The position numbers and the translations under genes are program-made. Shown here one piece after another: positions 11,401-23,400 of a DNA stretch of 64,000 nucleotides. The notes under the pieces were generated by a model. It did no database searches. It was not told the origin of the DNA and saw nothing but the letters and a program-made list of their open reading frames with translations. This DNA comes from Tistrella mobilis (lineage in GTDB: Bacteria; Pseudomonadota; Alphaproteobacteria; Tistrellales; Tistrellaceae), in contig NZ_JBBIAB010000013.1 of NCBI RefSeq assembly GCF_039634785.1, positions 1-64,000 of the forward strand, in the 5' to 3' direction. How positions within the stretch are numbered: the first letter of the stretch is position 1; the number at the start of each line of letters is the position of its first letter.

Positions 11401-14400
11401 CTGCCGCCGATCCGTCGACCCCGGTGGACCGGCTGGACCTGCTGGGTGCCGAGGATCGCGCGGTCATCGCCGCCGCGAACGCAACCGACTTCGCCTGGCC
11501 GCGCGATACCGGCCTTGGGCAGCAGCTGGACCAGGTGCTGCGGGCCGATCCGGACCGCATCGTCCTCACCGAGGATACCGGTACCCTGGCCGCCGGAGAT
11601 CTGCGCGCCCGGCTGGGTGGGGTTGCGGCAGCCCTTGCCGCCGCAGGTGTGCGGCCCGGCGCACCGGTGGCGCTGGCGGTGGAACGCGACGCCGACGGTC
11701 TCATCGCGCTGATGGGCATCATCTGGGCCGGCAACGCCTTCCTGCCGCTCGCCGCCACCTTCCCGGTGGCAACAGCGCGGGAGCTGCTGGCCGCCGCCGG
11801 CTGCACGGTGCTGGTGGCGGATGGTCCGGGCCTGGCCCGCTGGGCCGACCTCGCCCCCGACATCACGCTGATCCCGCTGCCGACCGGCCGGGCCGACCTC
11901 GCCCCCGCGCCACGCGGCCCCGAAGATCCCGCCTGCCTGCTCTATACCTCGGGCTCGACCGGCCTGCCCAAGGGCGTGGTGGTGCCGCATCGCGCGATCC
12001 TGCGTCTGGCCTATGGCGGCCTCTGCCCGCCCGGGGGCTGCATGGCCCAGGCGGCGCCCATGGCCTTTGATGCGATCAGCCTGGAACTCTGGGCGCCGCT
12101 GCTCAATCACGGCCGGGTGCGGGTGCTGCCGGCGACCACCATGTTCGATCCGCCGCTGCTGGAACGCACGATCCGCGATGACGGCATCGATACGATGTGG
12201 ATCACCGCCAGCCTGTTCAACCAGATCGTCGACGAACGGCCCGGCACCTTCGCCGGCCTTAAAAGGCTGATGACCGGCGGCGAGGTGATCAGCCCCGATC
12301 ATGTCCGCCGGGTGATGGCCGCCTGCCCGGGGCTTGCGCTCTACAACGGCTATGGCCCCACCGAGAACGGCACCTTCACCACCATCCACCGGATCACCGC
12401 CGCCGATCTGGAGGGCGGCCCGGTGCCCATCGGCCGGCCGGTTCCCGGCACGCGGGTGCATATCGTCGACGGTCGCGGCCAGCCGCTTGCGATCGGCATC
12501 TGGGGCGAGCTGGTCACAGCCGGTGACGGGCTGGCCACCGGCTATGCCGGCCGACCGGATCTGACGGCGAAATCCTTCGTCACCCTGAGCGGCGTGGACG
12601 AGCCGCTCGTCTATCGCACCGGCGACCGGGCGCGCTGGCGGGCGGACGGCACGATCGATTTCGGCGGCCGGCGCGACGGTCAGCTGAAGATCCGCGGCCA
12701 GCGGATCGAAACCGCGGCGGTGGAGGCGATCCTGACCGCACAGCCGGGCGTGCGGGATGCGGTGGTGGTGGGCGTGGGCCAGGGTGCCGATCAGGTCCTG
12801 GCGGCGCTGATCGCGGCAGACACCGCCGACGAGCCCGGCTGGCGCGCGGCCATCGCTGCACGGCTGCCGGCCTATATGGTTCCCGAACGCTTCCGGCTGG
12901 TCGACCGGCTGCCGGTCAATGCCAACGGCAAGGCCGATCGCCGGCAGGCGGCCGGGATGCTGTCCGAAGCCAACGCCGTCATCAGCGCGCCCGCCGCCAC
13001 GACGACCGGCTTCACGGGGGCGGTGACCGGCGCCTTCGAAAGCCTGTTCCCCGGGGCCCGGATCGATGGCGATACCGATTTCTTCGATCTGGGCGGCCAC
13101 AGCCTGGCCGCCATGCGGCTGTCCGCCCTGCTTCAGGCATCGACCGGCCGGCGCCCCGGGCTGGCGCAGATCATGGCGGCGCGCAGCGTGCGCGCGATCG
13201 CGGCCCTGCTCGACCGCCTGCCCGCCGAGGTGGTGGAACCGGCCATCCCCCGCGCCGCCGGCCAGGAGCACCCGCTCTCCCCCGGGCAGCTGCGGCTTTG
13301 GGTGCTGCACCGGCTGTATCCCCGGCTTGCGACCTATTCGGTGCCGATGCTGCTGGCGCTGGACGGCCCTCTCGACCCCGATGCGCTGGATCGGGCGCTG
13401 GTCGGTCTGGAAACCCGCCATCACGCCCTGCGCACCCGCTTCGTCGCCCGCCCGAATGATGGCGATGGCGTGCGGCAGATCGTGGCGCCGCCGGGTGCCC
13501 TGACCGCCCGCCGGCTCCACCTGGATGCGGCCGCAGCCGATCAGGCGATCGCCCGCGAAATTGCGCGGCCCTTCGATCTGGCCACCGAACCGCTGGCCCG
13601 CGCGGTGCTGATCCGCATCGACGAGCACCACCACCGCCTGCTGCTGGTCCTGCACCATGCCATCGCCGACGGCTGGTCGCTGCCGGTGCTGCTGCGCGAT
13701 CTGGGCCGGCTTTATGCCGGCGCGGTGGACGGCCGGCCGGACGATCTGCCGCCGCCCGCCCGCCAGTTCGCCGATATCGCCGTCTGGCAGCGGGCGCGCG
13801 CCGCCGGCGCCCGGGGCCGCGCCCTGATCGACCGCTGGCGCAGCCGGCTGACGCCGCCGCCCCAGCCGCTCCGCCTGCCGGCCGACCATCCGCGCCCGGC
13901 GGTGCGCAATTTCGCCGGCGAGATTCTGAGCCTGACCCTGCCCATGGCCGCCACCGCCGCGGTCGACCGCATGGCCGCGGCCGCCGGGGTGACGCCGTTC
14001 ACCGTGCTGACCGCCCTGTTGCAGGCCCTGCTGCACCGGCTGACCGGCGCCCGCGACATCGCCCTCGGCCTGCTGGTCGCCGGCCGCGGCGCGCCGGTGC
14101 CGGACGATCTGGTCGGCTTTCTGGTCAACACCGTCGTGCTGCGCCAGTCGGTCGATCCGGCCGCCCGCTTCGCCGATCATCTGGCGATCACCACCGACCG
14201 GCTGGCCGAAGCGGTGGCCGATCAGGATGCCCCCTTCGAAGCGGTGCTGCAGGCGCTGGGCACCGATCGCGACCCGGCGCGCAACCCGCTCTTCGACGTG
14301 CTGGTCACCTGGCAGGACGACATGCCGGCCATGCCGGCGATGGCCGGGCTGACGGTCAGGCCGCTGGACTGCGTGCTGCCCTTCGCCAAATTCGACCTCT

Positions 14401-17400
14401 CCTTCCATTTCCAGCGCGATGGCGGCCGGATCCGCCTGCATCTGGAATATGCGACCGAGCTGTTCGAAGCGGCGACCGCCCGCCGGCTGGCCGACCGTCT
14501 GGCGGTGCTGGCCACCACGCCCGGCCTGGAGGGCGGCCCGCTCGGCGCATTGCCGCTGATGACCGATGCCGACCGGGCGGCGCTGGCCCGCTGGAACGAC
14601 ACGGCATGCGCCTTCGATATCGCCCGGCCCCTGCCGCAGCGGCGCCATGCCGGCGACCCCGCCGCCCCGGCCCTGATGGCGCCCGGCCTCACCCTCGACA
14701 ATCAGGGCCTCGACCGCCGCGTGGGCGGGCTGGCCCGCCGGCTGCTGGCGGCGGGCGTGCAGCCGGGCGATGTGGTGGCCCTGGCCCTGCCGCGCAGCCC
14801 CGATCTGCTGATCGCGGTGCATGCCGTGCTCGCCGCCGGTGCCGCCTGGTGCCCGCTCGGCCCCGACCTGCCGCCGCAGCGCCGGGCGCATATGATCGAG
14901 GATCTGGGCGACCCCTGGTTCCTGAGCGATACCGCGCACGCCGCGGGCCTGCCGGCCGCCCGGCTGATCCTGACCGGCAGCGACCTCGCCGATCTGCCGG
15001 TCGTGCCGGCGGGGCCGGACGATCTCGCCTATGTCCTCTTCACCTCGGGCTCGACCGGCCGGCCCAAGGGGGTGGAGATCACCCGGGGCGCGCTCGCCAA
15101 CCGCATCCTGTGGATGCAGCAGACCTTCCCCATCGGCCCGGCTTCCATCGGTGCTGGGGACGTGATCCTGCAGAAGACCCCGGCCGGTTTCGACGTCTCG
15201 GTCTGGGAACTGGTCTGGTGGGCCTGGACCGGTGCCGCCGTCGCCGTGCCGCCGCCGGGCATCGAGCGCGACCCCCAGGCGCTGGCGGCGGCGATCCGCG
15301 AGCATCGCGTCACCGTGATCCATTTCGTGCCGGCCATGCTGCGCGCCTTCCTGGATGCGCTGGACGACGGCCGGATCGATGGGGCCCACCTTGCCACGCT
15401 GCGCCTGGTCTTCGCCAGCGGCGAGGCGCTGGATGCCGCCACCGCCGCCCGCTTCGACCGGCTGCTTCATGCCCGCTTCGGCACGGCGCTGCACAATCTC
15501 TACGGGCCGACCGAGGCCACCGTCGACGTCACCTGGCAGCCCTGCACGCCCTGGGATCCGGCGGCGAAAACGGTGCCGATCGGCCGCCCGGTCGCCAATA
15601 CCCGGGTGCTGATCCTGGACCGCGCCGGCCGCGACCTGCCGCCCGGAGTGGCGGGCGAAATCGTGCTCGCCGGCCCCCAGGTCGCCCGCGGCTATCGCGG
15701 CCGGCCGGATCTGACCGCAGACCGCTTCCGCCCCGATCCCGACGTCGCGGGCGCCAGGGTCTATCACACCGGCGATCTGGGCCGGTGGACGGCCGACGGC
15801 GTGGTCGAGTATCTGGGCCGGATCGACGATCAGGTGAAGATCGGCGGCGTGCGGCTGGAACCGGCCGAGGTCGAAGCCGCGCTCGATGCCTGCCCGGGCG
15901 TGGTACGCGGCCTGGTGCGGGTCGGCCGGCGCGACGGCCTGGCCGAGCTGGAAGCCTGGGTGATGGGCGCAGCCGACCTGACGCCCACGGGGCTGCGCGC
16001 GGCGCTTGCCGACCGGCTGCCGGCGGCGATGATCCCGACCCGCTGGTTCCGGATCGATCAGGTGCCGCTGTCGCCCAACGGCAAGGTCGACCGCAAGGCG
16101 CTGGCGGGCGTGCCGCTGGCAGGCCGCCCGGCCGTGGCCGCCGCCCCCACGGGCCATCCGGCCGAGGCCGAGATCGCCCGGATCTGGCGCGAGGTGCTGC
16201 CGCCGGAAGCCGTGTTCGGCCCCGAGGACGGGTTTTTCGAAGCGGGCGGCAGTTCGCTGATGCTGCTGCGGCTGCACGACCGGCTGGAGGCGCGCTGGCC
16301 CGGCCGGTTCAGCCTGGCCGGCCTGTTCGCCGCATCGACCGTGGCCGCCCAGGCCGCCCTGCTGGATGACGGCGACACCGCCGCCGGCACCGCCGCAACC
16401 GCCGCAACCGATGGCGCGATCGCCATCATCGGCATCGGCCTGCGTGTCGCCGGCGCCGAGGATCTGGCCGGCTTCTGGCGGGATGTCGCCGCCGGTGCCG
16501 ACCGGGTCGGGCCACCTGCCGCCGCACGGCTCGGCAGCGCCCGCCATATCGCCGCCGCTGCCGGCATCGCCATGCCGGCCACGCCGCGCGACGCCGCCTG
16601 GCTGGACGATATCGACGGTTTCGATGCCCGCCGCTTCCGCTTCTCCCCCGCCGACGCCGCCCTGCTCGATCCCGAACAGCGGCTGTTCCTGGAAACCGCG
16701 CACCGGGCGCTGGAAGATGCCGGGCTGGGCGGCACGGGGCTGAAGGGCGCCCGGGTCGCGGTCCATGTCGGCGGCAATGCCAACCCGCTGCACCGCCAGG
16801 CGCTGCGCCATCTGTCGGGCGCGCGGCTGGAACAGGCCTTCGCGCTGAACGTGCCGTCGAACATCGCGACCCGTCTGGGTTTCCTGAACGACTGGCACGG
16901 CCCCGCCAGCCTGGTCGACACCGCCTGTTCCTCAGGGCTGGTGGCGGTGGATGCCGCCTGCCGCGATCTCGTCCGCGGCACGGCCGATCTTGCGATCGCG
17001 GGCGCCGCCCGGCTGATCCTGGTGCCGCAGGGCGATGACCAGCGCATGACCATCGAAAGCAGCACCGGCCGCACCCATGCCTTTGCCGAAGGCGCCGACG
17101 GCACCGGCGCCGGCGAGGGCGCGATCGCCCTGGTGCTGAAGCCGCTGGCCCGGGCGCTGGCCGATGGCGACCCGGTGCATGGGGTGATCCTGGCCACCGC
17201 CGTCAACCAGGACGGCGCCTCCAGCGGTGCCGCCGCCCCCAACCCGATCGCCCAGGCCGATGTGATCCGCACCGCCTGGGACCGGGCGGGCGTGCCCTTC
17301 GCCAGCGTTTCCTACATCGAAGCCCATGGCACCGGCACCCGGCTGGGCGACCCGATCGAAATCGAGGGGCTGACCCGGGCGGCCGGACCCGTCGCCTTCG

Positions 17401-20400
17401 CCGCGCCGGCGATGATCGGCTCGGGGAAGGGCAATTACGGCCATCTGGACAATGTCGCCGGCGCGCTCGGCCTGGTGCGTGCGGTGGCGGCCCTTGCCCA
17501 CGACACCGCACCGCCGCAGCCCTTTTTCGACCGGCCCAACCCGGCGATCGATTTCGCCCGGGCGCCGGTCAGGGTCGCCGCCCGCGCCACCCGCCTGCCC
17601 GATCGCGGCACCCCGCGCCGCGCCGGGGTCAGCTCTTTCGGCCTCAGCGGCATCAATGCCCATGCGGTGATCGAAGCCGCCCCGCCCCGGCCGGCGGCGG
17701 CCATGGATCCGGATGGCCATGCGGTCATCACGCTCTCGGCCGGCGACCGTGCGGCGCTCGGCCGCTATGCCCGCATGATGCACGATCGCATCTCGGCCGA
17801 TGCCGGGCTCGATCTCGCCGGCATCGCCTGCACGCTGGCCCGGGGCCGCAGCCATCTGGGCCGGCGCTTCGCGGTCGCCGTGCCCGACCGGGCGGCGCTG
17901 CTGGCGGCGCTCGACCGGCTGGCCCGGGGCGATGATCGGAACACCGCCGAGGTCGCGACCGGCCGCAACATCCGCCACCAGACCGTCGCCGCCTGGCATG
18001 CCGATCCGGCCGCGGCCGATGCCGCCGCCCGCGCGGTTCTGGATGGTGCCGTGCCGGTCTGGCCCGACGATCTGCCCGCCCGCCGCCACCACCTGCCGCC
18101 GGCGCCGTTCAGCCGCACCCCCTGCCGGCTCGATCTACCCGTTACAGATGTAAATAGTGCGGTTAATGCCACTTATGATCCGGTCTGGGCCACCTTCCCC
18201 GGCGGCCGGGCGCTGGCCCTGCCGCTGGCCGATCCGGCGTTCTGGCCGGTGGCGGAGCACCGCCTGGCCGGCCGGCCGACCCTTGTCGGCATGGCGATCC
18301 CGGCGCTGGTCGCCGCCGATCGCGGCGCGGGCTTCGTGCTGCGCAACCTGGTCTGGCGCCGCCCGCTCCATGCCGGATCGGGCGAGGCGAGCCTGGTGAT
18401 CGCCCGCGACGGCAGCGTCACCGCCGGCCATGCCACGGCGGACGGCGGCTGGGCGGTTGCGGCCGAGGCCCGGCTTGAGACCTCGTCCGCACCGGATCCC
18501 TCGGCCGTGGACCTGTCGACCGACGGCCTGATCGCCCTCGACCTCGCCCCCTTCGACGGGGCGGAGGGGGTGATGCAGGTGGGCCCGCGCTGGGATTGCC
18601 GGCAGGCGATCTGGCTGGCGCCCGATCGGCGCCGCGCCGTCGCCCGGCTGGCCCTGCCCGCCGCGGCCGCCGCCGATCGCCGGCTCTGGCCCTGGCATCC
18701 GGCCCTGCTCGACATCGCCGCCAGCCTGCTCGCGGGGGCAGGAGAGGTCCCGCGTGAGGTGGCGGCCATCCGCGTCCTGGCGCCCCTGCCCGACACCGTG
18801 ATGGCCCGCGCCGACCGCCGGCCCGACGGGCTGGTCGACATCCGCCTGGCCGACGCGGCCGGCCGGCTGTGCCTGCTGATCGAGGGCCTGCGCTTCGTGG
18901 CGGCAGACGGCCGGGCGGCGCCCGAGCTTCTGGCGCCGGTCTGGGGTCCCGCCCCCCTGCACCCGGCCCCCCTGCCGGCCGACAGCCGCCTTGTCCGCAA
19001 CGCCGACGATCTGGCGGCGGCTCCGGCCGATGCCGCGCTGATCCTGCAGCTGCCGACCGGCCCCGATCTCGCCCGCCGGACCGCCGATCTGCTGAAGATC
19101 GCGCTCGCCCGCCCGGGCACCAGGCGGATCGCCGTCACCGGTGCCGGCACCGCAACCGATCCCGACCGCGCCGCCGCCGCCGGGGTGGTGATCGCCGCCG
19201 CCCATGAAACCCGGCATCAGGATCTGCGCTATCTGGACGTGGCCGATGATGCCGCCGCGGCTGCGGTCGCCGCCGAATGGGCGGCGGCGGCGGTGCCGGA
19301 GCGCTTCAGCCTCTGGCGCGACGGTCTGCGCCATATCCGCCGCCTGGACCCGATCGCCGCCGATGGGGCACCCGCCTGGCCCGATCACGGCGTGGCGGTG
19401 GTGACCGGCGGCACCGGCGGTTTCGCGGCCGCCCTTGCCGAAGCGCTCAGCCATGGCGGGCGGGTGGCCCTTGCCCTGCTTGCCCGCCGCGCCACCGCCG
19501 ATGACATGCTCGCCGCCGCCATCGCCCGGATCGAGGCCCGCGGCGGCCGCGTGCGGCTGTTTGCGACCGACATCACCGACCAGGCGGCCCTTGCCGAAAC
19601 GCTCGCCCGGGTGCGCGCCGATCTGGGGCCGATCACCGCCGTGGTGCACATGGCGGGCATCGCCGACGGCGCCATGCTGGCGGTGCGCGACATGGCCGGA
19701 TTCGACGCGGTCATGGCGCCCAAGATCCAGGGCGCGCGCAATCTCGACGCGCTCACCCGCGAAGACCCGGTCACCGCCTTCGTGGTCTTCGCCAGCCTGA
19801 CCGGGCTGGTGGGGGCCGCCGGCCACACCGCCTATGCGGCGGCCAATGCCTGGCTCGACGGGTTCGCCCGCCGCCGCCGGGCCGCCGGCCTGCCGGCGCT
19901 GGCCATCGACTGGTGCGCGCTTGCCGATCAGGGCATGGCCGCACGCGCCGGGGCCGATCGCGCGGCCGGCGCGCCGGTGATCTTCCCCGCCCAGGCGGTC
20001 GGCGCCATGACCGGCGCGCTCTCCACCGGCGCCGCCCAGGTGGTGGTGCTGCCGGCGGGGCTTGCCGCAACGCTGACGGCGCCCCAGCCCGCCCCTCAAC
20101 CCCAGCCAGAACCGGCATCCAGGCCCGAACCCGCCGACCTCGCCACCCGCATCGCCCGCATCTGGGCCGAGGTGCTGGGCCACGACAGCGTCGGCCCCGA
20201 CGACGATTTCTTCGACCTCGGCGGCGATTCGCTCGCGGGCCTCGACATCGCCGAGCGGTTGACGGCGGAAACCGGCCAGCCGGTCACCCTGCAACTGTTG
20301 TTCGACCACACCACCCCGCGCGCGCTTGCGGCACTTCTGGCGCCCGAGGCCGCCCCCACCACCATCCCCGCTCCCAACCTGGCCCACCAGATCGCCGCGA

Positions 20401-23400
20401 TCTGGGCCGAGGTGCTGGGCCACGACACCGTGGGCATCACCGATGATTTCTTCGATCTGGGCGGCGATTCGCTCTCGGGCATGGAAATCGCCGATCTGAT
20501 CGCCGCCAGGCTGGGGCTGGCCGCCACGCTCACCGTGCTGTTCGACCACACGACCCCCGCCGCGCTGGCTGCCGCCCTGGCGCCCGCCGCCACCACGCCC
20601 GAACGGCAACCGGCTCCCCCCGAACCCGTCCTGGCCGATCCCCGCAAGGCGCCGGCCGGTCTGGACAGCTGGCCGCTCGCCTGGGAACAGCGCGCGGTGG
20701 TAGAGACCGAGGCGCTGGCCGGCATGGGCACCGCCTTCAACCTGCCCCATGAAATCGACCTGCCCGGCGATGTCGATCTGTCCCGGCTGCGGGATGCGGT
20801 GGCGGCGCTGGTCCGGCGGCATGCGGCGCTGCGCACCGGTATCCTCCGCACGACCGATACCCTCCGCACGACCGATACCCTCCGCACGACCGGCGGGCAG
20901 GATGGCGACGACTGGCGGATGGTGCCGGTCGATCCCGCCGCCGCGACCCCGGCCCTCGACATCCAGCCGATGGCCGCGGCCGCCGGCACGGCCCCCGCAG
21001 CCCCGGTCCGGCCCTTCGCGCCCGATGGCGGGCCGCTCGCCCGCTGGTCGCTGCATCGCGACCCGGCCGGCCGGCTGGTGCTGGCCTTCGACATCCATCA
21101 CAGCATGTCCGATGCCCAGGGCGTCGAGATCCTGTTGACGGAACTGGGCGCGCTCTATCAGGGCCAGACCCTGCCGCCGGTCCGGGTGGATCTGCGCGAT
21201 TACGGCTGGTGGTCGGCCAGGCACGGCGATGCGGCGCTCCGCGACGCGCGGGCCTGGTGGGAGGGGATCTTCCCTGCCACCCCCCATGGGCGCGACCTGC
21301 CCCGGCTCGACCTGCCGGCCGATCGGCCGCGGCCGCCGGTGCATGGCCATGATGCCGCAGCAACCGGCTTCGAGCTGCCGGCGGCGCTCTCGCGCGACAT
21401 CCGCGATCTGGCGTCCCGCCGACGCACGACCCCCTTCACCGTGCTGCTGGCCGGCTGGGCAATTCTGCTCTCCCGGCTGGCGGGGCATGACGACATCACC
21501 GTGGCGCTGCCGGTCAACACCCGCGCCGCCGCCGGTTTCGACGGCGTGGTCGGCATGCATGCCGCCCTGGTGCCGGTGCGGATGCGCGTGCCCGCCGATG
21601 GCAGCGCCGCCGCCCTGCTCGCCCATATCCGCGACCGCCAGGCCGGCGCGCTCAGCCATCACGCCCTGTCGCTCGGCCGGATGCTGGCCGAATTCCAGGC
21701 CCCGGCGATGCCGGAACGCAGCCCCCTCTCGGAAGTCTCGATCTCGTATATGAACCATGCCGCAACCGCGGCGGGCGCGCTGGACGGCAGCGGCTTCCGC
21801 CTGCGCGGCGTGCCCCGCGCCGACGGCAAGAACGATCTGTCGGTGTTCATCGCCGATCGGGGCGAAGGCTTCGGCCTGGTGCTGGAATACGACACCGGCC
21901 TGTTCGATGCCGCCCGGATCGAGGCCTTCGGCCCGATGCTGACCCGGATCCTGGCCGGGCTGACCGCCGATCCCGACCGGCCGGTCGGCCGGCTGCCGCT
22001 GCTCGACGATGCGACGCTGGGCCTGCTGGCGGCGCGCGAGGCGGCAGAGGGGCTGTCGGTGCTGGACGATCGGGGCCAACCCGTCCCGCCCGGGGTCTGG
22101 GGCCATCTGCACCGGCTGACCGATGACGGCTGGCAGCCCACCGGCAGCAGGGCGCGCTGGCGGCCCGATCTGGCCGGGATCGAGACCGGCGGGCGGATCG
22201 ATCGCCTGACCCGCTGGCAGGGCCATCTGCTCGACCCGGCGCTGATCGAGGCGCAGCTTTCAGGCCTGCCGGGCGTGGGCGCCCTGCGCATCCTGCCCCG
22301 CCCGGACATGCTGGTCGCCGCGATCACCGGCACCGCGCCCGATGCGACCCGCCCCGATGCGACCCGGCTGCGCCGCGCCGCCGGGGCGATCCTGCCGCCG
22401 GCCCTGGTGCCCGGCGCCTGGTATCTGCTCGACAGCCTGCCTGACGACGACACCACGCTCGCCGCCCTGATCGCCGCCACCCCGCCGCTGGCCGATCCGG
22501 CCCCTGGCGCCACCGGCCCCGGCCATCTCGCCACCGTTCTGGGCGTGGTGTCCGCGGTTCTGGGCCGGCCGGTGACCGATCCGGCGGCCGATTTCCATGC
22601 GCTCGGCGGCCACAGCCTGCTGGCCATGCGGGTGGTGAACCGGCTGGAGGCGGCGACCGGCATCCGCCTTTCCATGCGGGCCTTCTTCGCCGATGCGACC
22701 ATGGCCGGCATCGCCCGCAGCCTGGCCGAGGCGGCCGGTGAGGCGACGGATGCGGCGGCAGACGATGCCATCCCGCCCGGCGCCGGCCCCGGCACCCACC
22801 CGGCCAGCCATGGCCAGCAGCGGCTCTATCTGTTGCAGCAGATGCAGCCCGAAAGCCCCGCCTGGCTGATGCTCTTCGTCCTGCCGGCCGGCGCCGTCGA
22901 TGCCGGGGCGCTGCGCCTGGCGCTCGACCGGCTCTCGGCCCGCCATGCCACGCTGCGCACCGGCTTTGCCACCACCGATGCCGGCATCGTCCAGCTGGTT
23001 GCGGCAGAAGCGCCGCCGCCGCTGGTGGTGGACGATCTCCGCACCCGTCCCGACGGCGTCGACGAGGCTCTGCGCCTGGCCCGGCACGAGGCCGCCACCC
23101 CCTTCGACCTGGCGGCGGCGCCCCTGTTCCGCGCCCGGCTGATCCGGGTCGGCGACCATGAAAGCCTGCTGCTGCTGGTGCTGCACCACATCGTCGGCGA
23201 TGGCTGGTCGAGCCGGATCCTGCTCGCAGAGCTTGCAACACTTTATCAGGCCGCAACCGAAGGACGTGGCGACCCGCTGCCGCCCCTTCGGATCGGCTAT
23301 GCCGATTACGCCCGCTGGCAGCAGGGCCGGGACTGGCAGGCGGCGCTCGACGGCTGGCGCGACCGTCTGGCCGGGGCACCCGATGCGATCGCGCTGCCCA

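Noticed and set aside
10251-13236. Firm valine assignment for the first A domain
   Set aside because: The pocket was aligned by eye to GrsA; it is kept only as a Val-like tentative call.
9894-16898. A 2334-codon open frame on the minus strand opposite the NRPS gene
   Set aside because: Its composition is Arg/Gly/His/Gln-rich low complexity with no motifs, while the plus strand has complete C, A and T domains. It is an artefact of high GC.
16413-20588. A cis acyltransferase in the PKS module
   Set aside because: No GHSxG or related AT motif is found between KS and DH; the linker is too short for an AT.
18135-22226. Another very long minus-strand frame opposite the PKS part
   Set aside because: Same reason: no domain, and the plus strand carries KS, DH, KR and carrier motifs.
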